Part shown: in pieces, positions 35,673-44,798 of the stretch
How the letters are laid out: the number at the start of each line of letters is the position of its first letter
Numbering within the stretch: the stretch's first letter is position 1
The notes under the pieces: model-generated
What the model saw: the letters and a program-made list of their open reading frames with translations, nothing else
What the model was told of the DNA's origin: nothing
The model's database searches: none
Program-made: the position numbers and the translations under genes
Assembly: GCF_022761015.1 (NCBI RefSeq)
Contig: NZ_JAKWJQ010000009.1
Coordinates: 62,001 to 126,000 of the forward strand
Source of the DNA: Humibacter sp. RRB41
GTDB taxonomy: Bacteria > Actinomycetota > Actinomycetes > Actinomycetales > Microbacteriaceae
DNA length: 64,000 nt
Reading direction: 5' to 3'

Positions 35673-36722
35673 TCAGATCGGCAGGTTGAACAGCCGCTTC
35701 GCGTTGCCGGAGAGCACGGCCTCGCGGTCGGCATCCGACAGCTCGACCTTGTTCTGCATGAAGTCGACCCCCTGACTCATCCAGCCGTAGAACACCGGGA
35801 ACGACGACCCGAACATGAAGTGGTCGGCGCCGTTGATATCGATGGCGGCCTCGACCTGCTTCGTGCCCCACGAGTGCGGGTGGGTGAGGTCGTAGAAGAT
35901 GTTGTTCTCGAGGTAGCTCTTGATCTTCTCGCCGCCCGTCGGGTCGAGACGCACCATCGACTCCTTCTTGTTGGAGGCGTGCGGCGTGAGCAGCTCCGTG
36001 TTGGCGAACCAGTTGCCGCCGAGCATCGTGTGCACGAACCTCAGATTCGGGAATCGGTCGAACATACCGCTGAACAGCTCGCGGCCAACGGCCGTCGCCT
36101 GGTCCTGGATGCGGCCGAACTCGCGACGCAGGTTCGTGTAGTCGATGATCGAGCGCCACTCCACCGGCAGCGGCGTGTGGTGCACGATGACCGGAATCTG
36201 CTTGTCGTTGAGCACCTCGAGGTACGGGATGAACGCCTCGTCGTCGAGGTAGAGCTGCCCGTAGTGACAGGCCAGCTGCACGCCGACAGCGCCGAGTTCG
36301 TCGATGCAGCGCTCGAGCTCGGCGATGTTCTCCTTGCCGCCCCAGGGCGGAACCGCCGCAGTCATGAACAGTCGGCCGCCCGACTCGGAGACGATCTTGG
36401 CAGCCTCGTCGTTGACGATCTTGCAGGCATCCAGCGGGAGCCATTCCTGCCAGACCGGCACCCGCATGATGCCGTAGTCGACGCCGGCGTCGTCCATGGC
36501 GGCGAGCTTCGCCTGTGCCGAGTAATCGCCCTCGACGTAGTTGAGGTTCTGGTGGCCGGCCGGCTTCTCGAGGATGAGCTGCTTCTTGCCCGACTCCATC
36601 TCGATGACCCGCGCGATCTCGCCGAATCCGCGCGGGGCAGAGTCGAGGAACGCGTTCAGGATCTTCGGGTTCGAGAACAGGTCCTCCGGCAGGTGATGGA
36701 TGTTGATGTCGACGACGGTCAT
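35673..36722 (-). CDS. Amidohydrolase-2 (ACMSD/aromatic decarboxylase) family protein with altered metal site
   Basis: A 349-residue TIM-barrel protein of the ACMSD/resorcylate decarboxylase superfamily. The usual DxHxH after strand 1 reads DINIH (~res 5-9, Asn for the first His), and the usual GSDYP of the last strand reads GSSFP (Ser for the metal Asp). The His of VIVHHTPLP (~res 176) and of FVHTMLGG (~res 225) are kept. Either a different metal arrangement, a metal-independent reaction or an inactive paralogue is possible. It follows the ABC ATPase gene and precedes the DUF3500 gene. Confidence 0.83.
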   Translation of the reverse strand: MTVVDINIHHLPEDLFSNPKILNAFLDSAPRGFGEIARVIEMESGKKQLILEKPAGHQNLNYVEGDYSAQAKLAAMDDAGVDYGIMRVPVWQEWLPLDACKIVNDEAAKIVSESGGRLFMTAAVPPWGGKENIAELERCIDELGAVGVQLACHYGQLYLDDEAFIPYLEVLNDKQIPVIVHHTPLPVEWRSIIDYTNLRREFGRIQDQATAVGRELFSGMFDRFPNLRFVHTMLGGNWFANTELLTPHASNKKESMVRLDPTGGEKIKSYLENNIFYDLTHPHSWGTKQVEAAIDINGADHFMFGSSFPVFYGWMSQGVDFMQNKVELSDADREAVLSGNAKRLFNLPI

Positions 36723-36784
36723 GCTGCTTCTCTCCTACTTCGTTCTTCTTCTACGTCTGGTCGTGTTCTACGTCTGGTCTTGTT

Positions 36785-38422
36785 CTACTCAGAGCTCGGA
36801 GCAGAGCCACTGTGGCGATCCTCCTCGCCTCGGTTCTGTCGCAGCCGAACGCGGGCGCCTCCCGCGTAGATCGCGTCGACGATGTCGTCCGGCGACTGCT
36901 GACCGGTGAGCTCGCGCGCGACGCGGCCGTCCTTGAACACCAGAATGCGGTCGCAGAGCAGTGACAGCTCGTTCTCGTCGGAGCCCGCGACGATCACCGC
37001 CTGCCCGTCGGCGGCGGCTTTGCGCACGGCGGACACGATGGTGTGCCGTGCGCCGACGTCGACGGCCTGCGTCGGCTCGTGCAGCAGGAGCAGCTCCGGC
37101 GCCGTGGCGAGCCACTTGGCCAGCAGCACCTTCTGGGCATTGCCGCCGCTGAGGTTCTTCACCAGCACCTTAGGGTCTGCCGGCCGCACATCGAGGCGTT
37201 CGATCCACTCCTTCGCAAGGGTCTTCTCCGCCGACTGGGAGAAGGGCAGCACCGCGCGGCGCGAACGGCTGGTCTGCGGAAACGCGGCGTTCTCCGCCAC
37301 GCTCAGGTTGCCGGCGAGACCCGCGTGATCGCGCCCTTCCGGCACCAGGGCGACGCCGGCCTCGATCGCGCGCGACGGTGTGAGCCCGCGCAAAGGCACC
37401 TTCACCGAGCTGAGGTTCAACTGACCGGACTGCGCAGTGGATGCCCCGCTCAGCAGATAGGGGACGTCGTCGTACCCCGATCCCGCGATGCCGGTCAGAC
37501 CCAGCACCTCTCCCGGCGCCACATCGAACTCGACGTCGTCGACGCCCAGGCCGCGAAGATTCTCGACGGTCAGCGGCGCGCCCGAGCCGGCGGATGCCTG
37601 CGACACGTGCGTGCCGAGACTCACCAGCCCGCGGCCCAGCATCATCGCTGTGAGATCGCCCTCGTCCATGCCCGCCACCTCGCGACCGGACTCGACGACG
37701 CGGCCGTCCCGCAAGATCGTCACCCGGTCTGCCGCATCGACGATCTCTTCGAGACGATGGGTGATGAGCAGTATGGACGTTCCGGTGGCGACGATCTCGT
37801 CGAGGATCGTGAAGAAGTGCTCGAGCGAACGACGGCTGAGCGCTCTCGTCGACTCGTCGAAGATGATGAGGCCGCGACCGGGCGTCGCGTCCTGCAGTGC
37901 TCGAGCGATCGCCACGGTCGCACGGTCCTCCTCCCGCAGGCTCGACACCTTCGCATCGAAGTCCACGGAACGACCGAGCCGTTCGAACACGGATGCCGCC
38001 TCGGCACGCTCGCGCTTCCAGTCGATGCGCCGCGAGATGCCGTGGCCCCTGAGCCGTCCGAGCCGGAGGTTCTCGAGCACGGTGCGGTGCTCGATCAGCC
38101 CGAGACTCTGGTGCACGACGGCGACCCCCGCGGCCCGCGACTCCTGTGGACGAACCGGCAGGCGCAGGGGCGTGCCGTCGACCGCGATGCCCGTGCCGGC
38201 ATCCGGCGAGTAGAGACCGGTGAGCACCTTCGCGAGCGTCGACTTGCCCGAGCCGTTCTGGCCGATGAGTCCGTGCAGCTCGCCCGGTCGCACCTCGATG
38301 GCGACGTCGCGCAGCACCCGGTTGACACCGAACGTCATGCCGAGGCCGTCGACGGTCAGGCGCGCCGGAAGCGCGGATGAGGTGACCGTCCGCGCTTCCG
38401 GCTGTGAGGCATCCGCGCTCAA
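36785..38422 (-). CDS. ABC transporter ATP-binding protein, two-domain RbsA-like
   Basis: A 545-residue double ATPase. Domain 1 has Walker A GQNGSGKST (~res 54-62) and switch His in ITHRLEE, but its signature loop is SLREEDRATVAIARAL instead of LSGGQ. Domain 2 has a degenerate Walker A (GIAGSGYDD), as in RbsA, but an intact signature LSGGNAQKV and Walker B LLLLHEPT, with His for the usual Asp. This leaves one complete composite ATP site. ATG at 38422 overlaps the binding-protein stop (ATGA). Partner genes are 38419-39585 and 39677-40741. Confidence 0.9.
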   Translation of the reverse strand: MSADASQPEARTVTSSALPARLTVDGLGMTFGVNRVLRDVAIEVRPGELHGLIGQNGSGKSTLAKVLTGLYSPDAGTGIAVDGTPLRLPVRPQESRAAGVAVVHQSLGLIEHRTVLENLRLGRLRGHGISRRIDWKRERAEAASVFERLGRSVDFDAKVSSLREEDRATVAIARALQDATPGRGLIIFDESTRALSRRSLEHFFTILDEIVATGTSILLITHRLEEIVDAADRVTILRDGRVVESGREVAGMDEGDLTAMMLGRGLVSLGTHVSQASAGSGAPLTVENLRGLGVDDVEFDVAPGEVLGLTGIAGSGYDDVPYLLSGASTAQSGQLNLSSVKVPLRGLTPSRAIEAGVALVPEGRDHAGLAGNLSVAENAAFPQTSRSRRAVLPFSQSAEKTLAKEWIERLDVRPADPKVLVKNLSGGNAQKVLLAKWLATAPELLLLHEPTQAVDVGARHTIVSAVRKAAADGQAVIVAGSDENELSLLCDRILVFKDGRVARELTGQQSPDDIVDAIYAGGARVRLRQNRGEEDRHSGSAPSSE

Positions 38423-39585
38423 TTCACGCCCCAGAGCGTCTTGAATCCGTCAGAGAACGAGCTGCTCGGGCCGTACCAGGCGCCGGTGTTCATCGCGTCG
38501 GCTGTGAGGGTGATGGAGCCGATGTTGTTGGCGGTGAAGAGTCGCATCGGCACCGTATAGTCGGGGATGGTGTCGCCGCCGATGAGACGCAGCGCGGCGT
38601 CGGCGAAGATCCAGCCCTCGAACGCTCCCGACGGGCTGGCGGCCGCCGCGACCGTGCCGGCCTTCACCGCCTGCAACTCCCCGAGCTGGGCGGCCCCGGT
38701 GGTCACCTTGATGCTGCTCCCCTTGCCTGCGGCCTGAACTCCGCCCTGCGAGGCCTGCAGGAACTGTGCGAACTGCACCTGCAGGTAGCCGACCGAGCTG
38801 TCCTTCAGCAGCGCCGAACTCGTCGAGGGGGCCACGAGCGGGAAGTTGCCCGACGACACCTTGTTGACGGTCACCGTGCATCCTGAGCACGCGGAGAAGA
38901 CCTTCTGCGCCGAGGCGAAGTAGTTCGCCGGCGACGAGCCGTCCGCCGACACGTTGGCGAGCACATCGGCCTTGCTCTTCGAGTCGACGACGGTCCACTT
39001 GGCGAGTGCTTCGTCCATCGCGTTGCCGACGGGCCCGGTGATGGTGGCCAGCGTCTTCGAGTCGGGGTGGGCGCTCTCGGCCGCCTGGTCGGCGATGATG
39101 ACGGGAACCCCCGCGGCCTGCGCAGCGGTGAATGCGTTGCCGGCGATCTCGTACTGGATCGCGTCCGCGACGATCGCCGCCGCCTTCGCGTTGGTCGCCT
39201 GCGTCACGCACGCCGAGATCGACGTCGGGGTGCCCTGACCGTCGCACACCTGCACCTTGCCGCCCAGCGCGGCGACCGCCGCCGTGAAGGCGGTTTGGAT
39301 CGTGCCGAACTCGGGAGCCTGAAGCGTGATCGGAATGTAGTAGACGGTCTTGCCCTTGAGGGCGTCCGCGTTCGTGACCTTATCCGTCGGGATCGGCCAG
39401 CTCTTCAACGGCTGTTCGAGCTTCTGCACCTGGGCGGCGAGCCCCGTGCCGGTGGTCGAGGTGCTGGTCGAGGTCGACGACGCTGTGGAGCTCGTCGCGT
39501 CGCAGCCCGCGAGAGCGAGTGCGACGAGGGCTGCGGAGCCGACGAAGGCGAGCGCACGCGCTCGTCCCACGTGGGTTCTGTTCAT
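38419..39585 (-). CDS. RbsB-like (type I periplasmic) solute-binding lipoprotein
   Basis: A 388-residue binding protein. The signal peptide ends at lipobox LAGC (~res 25-28), followed by a long Ser/Thr linker (~res 31-46). The mature domain starts KTVYYIPITLQAPEFGTIQT and has IVADAIQYEIAG and VIIADQA segments, the pattern of type I sugar-binding proteins. Its neighbours are aromatic-degradation genes, so the ligand may be a phenolic glycoside or an aromatic acid; inference only. It sits between permease and ATPase genes. Confidence 0.88.
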   Translation of the reverse strand: MNRTHVGRARALAFVGSAALVALALAGCDATSSTASSTSTSTSTTGTGLAAQVQKLEQPLKSWPIPTDKVTNADALKGKTVYYIPITLQAPEFGTIQTAFTAAVAALGGKVQVCDGQGTPTSISACVTQATNAKAAAIVADAIQYEIAGNAFTAAQAAGVPVIIADQAAESAHPDSKTLATITGPVGNAMDEALAKWTVVDSKSKADVLANVSADGSSPANYFASAQKVFSACSGCTVTVNKVSSGNFPLVAPSTSSALLKDSSVGYLQVQFAQFLQASQGGVQAAGKGSSIKVTTGAAQLGELQAVKAGTVAAAASPSGAFEGWIFADAALRLIGGDTIPDYTVPMRLFTANNIGSITLTADAMNTGAWYGPSSSFSDGFKTLWGVN

Positions 39586-39676
39586 GATGGGTCCTCCTGG
39601 TTGGCGTCTTCGGCAGTGGAAGGGTTTTCGGGTTGAGTGGGCCGGTGCTGCGATGCCGCTCTTCGGTCAGCGGCGT

Positions 39677-40741
39677 TCATCGGGCCCTGCGATGCAGAAT
39701 CGTCGTGATCGTGACGGCGACCACGAGCACGCCGCCGTAGAAGACATCGGTCACCCACGACGTGGCGCCGAGCAGTTGGAGACCGAGCACGCCCGTGGCG
39801 AGGAAGAAGACCGCCAGCAGTGTGCCCAGAGCGTTGAATCGGCCGGGATCGATGATCGCCGTGCCGAGGAACGTCGCCGCGAACATCGGCAGCAGGTAGG
39901 CGTTCGACACGTTCGGGTCGAAGCCGCCGGTGCCTGCCGCCGCGATCACCCCACCGAGACCGGCGATCAGACCGGCGAAGGTGAAGGCACCGAAACGGAT
40001 GCTCTGCACACGCACGCCCGCCAGGCGACTGACCTCGCGGTTCTCTCCGACGAACCGCATGTTGCGGCCGAGGGGCGTGAACCGCAACAGGTAGGCGAAG
40101 CCCAGCATCAGGATCAGGCCGAGGTAGAACGCGAGCGGCAGCCCGAGGAACTTGGCGTTCGCGATCCATTGAAAGTAGGTCGCAACGCCGCTGACCGGCT
40201 GCAGGTTCGCCGCCCACAGCGAGAGTCCGAGCAGGAACGTGCCCATGCCGAGTGTGACGACGATCGTGTTGACGCCGAGCTTGACGACCAGCCAGCCGTT
40301 CACGGCGCCCACAGCGGTGGATGCCGCGATCGCGACGATCGCCGCGATGTACGCGTTGAGATGCAGGTTCACATTCAGCACCGAGATGAGGATCGCCGCG
40401 AGGCCGAAGTTCGATGCGACCGACATGTCGACGAACTCGCCGACGAGGATCGTGCAGAGCAGCGCCGCACAGAGGAAGACGAGCGTGGTCTGGGTCGGTC
40501 CGCCGAGGATCGACTGCAGCGCGCCGACCGTGAAGAAGCTCGACGGCTCGAGCACCGAGAACAGCACGATCAACAGCAGCCAGACGACGATGACCGCGAA
40601 CCGGGTGGCGAACCAGCCGAACGATCGAGTCGCCACGCGACGTTCCTGCGCGGTCACGACGCCCGTGTACGGGTCGGGACCTGCGGGGGCGACGGTATGG
40701 GCGTCGCTACGGCGGGTCCCGGTACTGGGGGTCTGGATCAT
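39677..40741 (-). CDS. RbsC-like ABC transporter permease
   Basis: A 354-residue permease of the ribose/branched-chain type, with 8-10 hydrophobic segments and the family landmarks EFVDMSVASNFGLAA, NGWLVVKLGVNTIVVTLGM and GENREVSRLAGV. ATG at 40741 (GGGAG 10 nt upstream) was preferred to a start 24 codons further upstream that has no ribosome site. First gene of the run permease, binding protein, ATPase, amidohydrolase, DUF3500; divergent from a flavin monooxygenase gene. Confidence 0.9.
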   Translation of the reverse strand: MIQTPSTGTRRSDAHTVAPAGPDPYTGVVTAQERRVATRSFGWFATRFAVIVVWLLLIVLFSVLEPSSFFTVGALQSILGGPTQTTLVFLCAALLCTILVGEFVDMSVASNFGLAAILISVLNVNLHLNAYIAAIVAIAASTAVGAVNGWLVVKLGVNTIVVTLGMGTFLLGLSLWAANLQPVSGVATYFQWIANAKFLGLPLAFYLGLILMLGFAYLLRFTPLGRNMRFVGENREVSRLAGVRVQSIRFGAFTFAGLIAGLGGVIAAAGTGGFDPNVSNAYLLPMFAATFLGTAIIDPGRFNALGTLLAVFFLATGVLGLQLLGATSWVTDVFYGGVLVVAVTITTILHRRAR

Positions 40742-41068
40742 GGGGTCATGCTCCCGATCTCTCGCAACATCGCGAGTGTCGTGCAAACATCGTGTGCGAA
40801 ATCCTATGCACATCTCGCATGAAATCCAACCAGCAAATCTGCATACTCCCAGCAGATTCAGGTGTTAGTCCTGATCATCGGCTGTATTTCTCGGTTTTGC
40901 CAGTCAGGCGGAAACCGACACGATGCCGTCAACCTGACTCGTTTCGCTTGAAATCGTGTGCGATCTTCCATACGATCGCTGCCATGCCTCGCCATGGGCG
41001 CCGTCGGCATCCGATCGCACGCACGACCCGTGGCCGCAATGACGCGCACGAGAAAGCACGAGGACACC
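40742..41068. promoter_or_regulatory. 327-bp divergent regulatory region with repeated 11-mer
   Basis: No gene is seen. ATCGTGTGCGA occurs at 40789-40799, beside the importer start, and again at 40953-40963, 106 bp before the monooxygenase start. The first copy is part of TGTGC-N10-GCACA. One site beside each promoter suggests a common regulator; none is encoded directly adjacent. Confidence 0.45.
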
Positions 41069-42403
41069 ATGCCCGCTGAGCCCACATCTCACCCCGAGCC
41101 CGATATCGCCATCATCGGCGCCGGCCCCGCAGGGCTCGTCACCGCGCTGCGCCTGCACCAGCACGGCATCCGTCCCACGATCTACGAGACGGTGCCCGAG
41201 CTGAAGCCGCTCGGCGTGGGCGTCGACATCAAGACGGTCGGCACCGCGGAGCTCGAGGACCTCGGCCTGCTCGACGAGTTCCGCGCGATCTCGGTGGACG
41301 CAGAGGACTCCATCTTCTTCAACCATTACGGCCAGGAGATCTACGCCGAGAAGTGCGGCGTGCACATGGGGTACCTGCACGAGCAGCGGTTCGTGCACAG
41401 GGGCATCCTGCAGATGCTCTTCTACCGCACGGTGATCGAGCGCCTCGGAGCGCATGCCGTCAGGCTCGGCGCGGGCGTCACCGGCTACACCCAGGATGCC
41501 GACGGTGTCACGCTCGAGATCGTCGGCCGCGACGGCCGCACCGAGCACGTGCGGCACGACGCGGTGATCGCCGCTGACGGAATCAAGTCCGCGATCCGTC
41601 GCGAGATGCACCCGAACCAGGCCGAACCGCACTTCTCCGGCATCACGATGTGGCGCGGTACCACGCTGCGCGAGCCGATCCGCGGCGGCCACACCATCTG
41701 CCACATCGGCGACCCGACCATCTCGTCGATGATCGTCTACCCCATCGCCCAGAACTTCGAGGACTCGGGACTCGACCTCATCAACTGGGTCGTCGAGACC
41801 AACGGCGAGGAGACCATCGAAGACTGGAACCAGGTCGGCGACATCACCGACGTCATCCCGCTCTACGACAGCGCGAAGATCCCGTTCCTCGACGTGCAGC
41901 AGCTCATGCGCGACGCCCGCGAGGTCTACCTCTTCCCGCTCATCCGGCACGACACGCTCGACAACTGGGTCGACGGGCGGGTCGCGCTGATGGGGGATGC
42001 CGCACACGCGATGTACCCGCGCGGCGGCAATGGCATCACGCAGGCGATGATCGACGCACGCGTCATCGTGGAGCAGCTGGTCGCGCATCCGCTCGACCCG
42101 CACGCCGCCTTCGTCGCCTACGACGCCGCTCGCCGCGTGCCGGTGAACCGCATCGTCGAGAACATGCGCGGTGAGGGCTACGAGGTGATCCGGCGCATCG
42201 TCGCCGACCGCACGGATCACCAGCCGTTCGGCGACATCGAACAGGTGCTGCCGTTGGCCGAGGCCGACGAGATCTTCAGCAAGTACCACTCCCTCGTCGG
42301 CTCGCCGAGGCCGGGCCGCGCTGCCGGCGAGGCGACGGGATTCCGCACCGGCGACTCCCTGACCGGTGGCACGCTGACCGGTACGTCGGAGGCCGCACGA
42401 TGA
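41069..42403 (+). CDS. FAD-dependent monooxygenase (second)
   Basis: A 444-residue class A flavoprotein monooxygenase. Landmarks are the FAD motif GAGPAG (~res 16-21), DG motif IAADGIKSAIRREM (~res 167-180) and GD motif VALMGDAAHAMYPRGGNGITQA (in two parts from ~res 303: MGDAAHAMYP and RGGNGITQA). ATG at 41069 follows GAGGA; a longer in-frame start lacks one. It heads a tightly coupled operon with NTF2-like, FAH, RidA and GH43 genes, so it probably hydroxylates an aromatic intermediate. Confidence 0.88.
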   Translation: MPAEPTSHPEPDIAIIGAGPAGLVTALRLHQHGIRPTIYETVPELKPLGVGVDIKTVGTAELEDLGLLDEFRAISVDAEDSIFFNHYGQEIYAEKCGVHMGYLHEQRFVHRGILQMLFYRTVIERLGAHAVRLGAGVTGYTQDADGVTLEIVGRDGRTEHVRHDAVIAADGIKSAIRREMHPNQAEPHFSGITMWRGTTLREPIRGGHTICHIGDPTISSMIVYPIAQNFEDSGLDLINWVVETNGEETIEDWNQVGDITDVIPLYDSAKIPFLDVQQLMRDAREVYLFPLIRHDTLDNWVDGRVALMGDAAHAMYPRGGNGITQAMIDARVIVEQLVAHPLDPHAAFVAYDAARRVPVNRIVENMRGEGYEVIRRIVADRTDHQPFGDIEQVLPLAEADEIFSKYHSLVGSPRPGRAAGEATGFRTGDSLTGGTLTGTSEAAR

Positions 42404-42840
42404 GCCGGGTGCAGGACGCGGATGCCGCAACCCGCGCCGCGATCCTCGACGTGGAGCGTCGCCGCCAGGAGGCCCTGGTGAACGTGGACGGAGACGCTCT
42501 CGCGGCGCTCATGGACGACGAGCTCGTGCACATCCACGCGCCGGGATTGGTGCAGAACAAGGCGCAGCTGATCGAGCACCTCGTGACGCGCGGCGCCTAT
42601 CGCGGCATGGAGCGCGACGAGCCGCGCATCCGGATGATCGGCGACGATGTCGCGGTCATGACCGGGCGCATCGTCAACCGGCTCGGCTCGCCCGACGGCT
42701 CGGAGCGCATCGTCGCAGGACCGGTGACCCAGGTGCTGCACCGAGATGACGGCGGCGAATGGCGCTTCGTGAGCTTCCAGATGACGCCGGACGGCGAGCA
42801 GATCTGGGGCGCGCTGCCCAGCGAGCAGGCGAACGCATGA
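42400..42840 (+). CDS. NTF2-like/SnoaL-type small protein
   Basis: A 146-residue cone-shaped NTF2-fold protein (DUF4440/SnoaL-like). It starts with a helix (AAILDVERRRQEALVN), then DGDALAALMDDELVHIHAPG and ends with WRFVSFQMTPDGEQIW. Members can be isomerases, dehydratases or binding proteins. ATG overlaps the monooxygenase stop and its stop overlaps the FAH start, so it is stoichiometrically coupled to both and may act on the hydroxylated product. Confidence 0.75.
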   Translation: MSRVQDADAATRAAILDVERRRQEALVNVDGDALAALMDDELVHIHAPGLVQNKAQLIEHLVTRGAYRGMERDEPRIRMIGDDVAVMTGRIVNRLGSPDGSERIVAGPVTQVLHRDDGGEWRFVSFQMTPDGEQIWGALPSEQANA

Positions 42841-43706
42841 AGCTCGCCCGCTTCCATCTCGGCGACGGCGTTCCGCGCGTCGGTCGCGTCGTCGATGCCG
42901 GCACCGACCACACCACGATCGTCGATCTCTCGGACGCCGTCGACGGCTCCGTGCGGGCCGTGCTGCCCCGCCTGACCGACCCGGCGTTCCGCGCGACGCT
43001 GACCACGACCGGCGCGCCGAGGCATCCGCTCGATTCGGTCACGCTCCTGCCGACGATCGACGACCCCCAGAAGTATCTCGGCATCGGCATGAACTATCGC
43101 GAGCACGCGGAGGAGGCCAGGCTGGCCGGCATCCCGACGCCGACCAGCCAGCTCTGGTTCAACAAGCAGGTGTCGTGCATCGTCGGGCCGTACGACGACA
43201 TCGTGAAGCCGACCGTGTCCGACGAGCTCGACTACGAGATCGAACTCGGCGTCGTCATCGGCACGCGATGCAAGAACGTTGCGGTGGAGGATGCCCGTGC
43301 CGTCATCGCCGGTTACCTGGTGGCGAACGACGTCTCGGTGCGTGACTGGCTGCAGAAGCGCTCGCCCACGTTTACGCTGGGCAAGTCGTTCGACACGCAC
43401 GGTCCGATCGGACCGTGGATGACGACGGATGACGAGATCGAGGATCCTCTCGACCTGCACATGCACCTGACCGTCAACGGCGAGGTGCGGCAGGACTGGC
43501 GTACCGACGACATGATCTACGACATCTACGAGCAGATCGCGTATCTGACACAGGTGATGACCCTGATGCCCGGCGACATCCTGGCGACCGGGACCCCTGC
43601 CGGCATCGGTGCGCCGACCGGGCGTTTCCTGCGTGTCGGCGACGTCGTGCGGGCCGAGATCGACGGGCTGGGCGCGATCGAGAATCGCGTCGTCTCGGAG
43701 GGCTGA
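42837..43706 (+). CDS. Fumarylacetoacetate hydrolase (FAH) family protein
   Basis: A 289-residue FAH-fold enzyme. The metal site is intact: Glu residues in DYEIELGVVIG (~res 131-141) and Asp in VANDVSVRD (~res 162-170), with the catalytic MNYREHAEEA region (~res 86-95) and the C-terminal TGTPAGIG motif. Members hydrolyse acylpyruvates or isomerise and decarboxylate ring-opened aromatics. It overlaps the NTF2-like gene by 4 nt. Confidence 0.88.
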   Translation: MKLARFHLGDGVPRVGRVVDAGTDHTTIVDLSDAVDGSVRAVLPRLTDPAFRATLTTTGAPRHPLDSVTLLPTIDDPQKYLGIGMNYREHAEEARLAGIPTPTSQLWFNKQVSCIVGPYDDIVKPTVSDELDYEIELGVVIGTRCKNVAVEDARAVIAGYLVANDVSVRDWLQKRSPTFTLGKSFDTHGPIGPWMTTDDEIEDPLDLHMHLTVNGEVRQDWRTDDMIYDIYEQIAYLTQVMTLMPGDILATGTPAGIGAPTGRFLRVGDVVRAEIDGLGAIENRVVSEG

Positions 43707-43709
43707 CCG

Positions 43710-44108
43710 GTGGCGGGTCGAGTCAGCATCACTCTGCCGGGGTTCTCCCACGCCAATCCGATTCCGACCGCGAGCCGGATCGGCCCGTTCCTGTTCTCCG
43801 GCGTTCTGACCGGCCGCGACTCGCAGACGCGCGAGCTGCCGCCGACCCTCGGCGAGCAGTGCGCGAACCTCTTCGCTCACGTGCGCGCCCTGATGGATGC
43901 CGCAGGCGGCTCGAGTGACGACATCGTCAAGATGACGTTCTGGCTCGCCGACTACCGCGACCGCGACGCCCTCAACCACCAGTGGCTGGCCTTGTTCCCG
44001 GATGCCTCGAGCCGCCCAGCACGCCAGGCGATGGCCGCGACCCTCGACGGCGGATGCCTGATCCAGTGCGACCTCGTCGCGATCCTCGGGCTCGCGACCG
44101 ATTCATGA
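43710..44108 (+). CDS. RidA/YjgF family protein
   Basis: A 132-residue YjgF-fold trimer subunit. The family Arg is in SRPARQAM (~res 103-110), with the FLFSGVLTGRDSQT start region. In aromatic pathways relatives act as enamine/imine deaminases, for example 2-aminomuconate deaminase. GTG at 43710 lies 3 nt after the FAH stop and has GAGGG within the FAH end. Exact reaction unknown. Confidence 0.83.
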   Translation: MAGRVSITLPGFSHANPIPTASRIGPFLFSGVLTGRDSQTRELPPTLGEQCANLFAHVRALMDAAGGSSDDIVKMTFWLADYRDRDALNHQWLALFPDASSRPARQAMAATLDGGCLIQCDLVAILGLATDS

Positions 44109-44189
44109 CGGGTATAGCCGCCACGACGACACTGTGAAAGGGTCGCGTCGGGCACGCCACGGCCGTCGCGCACGAGTCAAGGAGGAATC

Positions 44190-44798
44190 ATGGGCGAATC
44201 GTCCTCGCCGTCGTTCGAGCTGGAGCACGAGCTCTTCACACTGGTGCAGCGAGAGCGCTGGGCACGCGACACCGGTGACTGGGATGCCCTGAGCGCCTCG
44301 TACTGGCCCGATTCGTTCGTGCGCGTCACGTGGTTCGAGGGCACGGCCGACGAGTTCGTCGCCGTGTCGCGCGAGCGTGCGAAGCGCGGGGGCGGCGGCA
44401 TGCACACGATCACGCCCGTGCGGTTGCAGGTGCAGGGCGACCGGGCCGTCGTGGAGAGCAGAGGGCAGATCCTGATCAGGCCGCGCGTGCACGAGAAGGA
44501 GTGCGACGTCACGGCGTGGTGCCGGTTCTTCTCGCGAGCCGAGCGGCGCGACGGAGTGTGGCGACTGCTCACGTTCGACGCGATCTATCTGAAGGACAGA
44601 CTCGACCCGGTTCTCTCGGGGGCGACGGTCGAGCTCGACACAGGCATCCTCGACAGCGCCCGTAAGTCGTACCGGTTCCTCAGCTACCTCAACCTGAGCA
44701 TCGGCTACCCGGTGCCCGACGATCTGCCCGGCACCGACCGACCGGACCTCGTCACGGCGTTCTACGCCGAGGCGGATGCCTGGCTCGCCGGCGCATGA
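44190..44798 (+). CDS. Second NTF2-like/SnoaL-type protein
   Basis: A 202-residue NTF2-fold protein with an extra C-terminal helical extension. Landmarks are LVQRERWARDTGDWDALSAS, FVRVTWFEGTADEFV and WRLLTFDAIYLKDRLDPV. It resembles SnoaL-like polyketide cyclases and dioxygenase beta-subunit-like proteins. AAGGAGG lies 6 nt before ATG. Its stop overlaps the GH43 start (ATGA). Confidence 0.78.
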   Translation: MGESSSPSFELEHELFTLVQRERWARDTGDWDALSASYWPDSFVRVTWFEGTADEFVAVSRERAKRGGGGMHTITPVRLQVQGDRAVVESRGQILIRPRVHEKECDVTAWCRFFSRAERRDGVWRLLTFDAIYLKDRLDPVLSGATVELDTGILDSARKSYRFLSYLNLSIGYPVPDDLPGTDRPDLVTAFYAEADAWLAGA

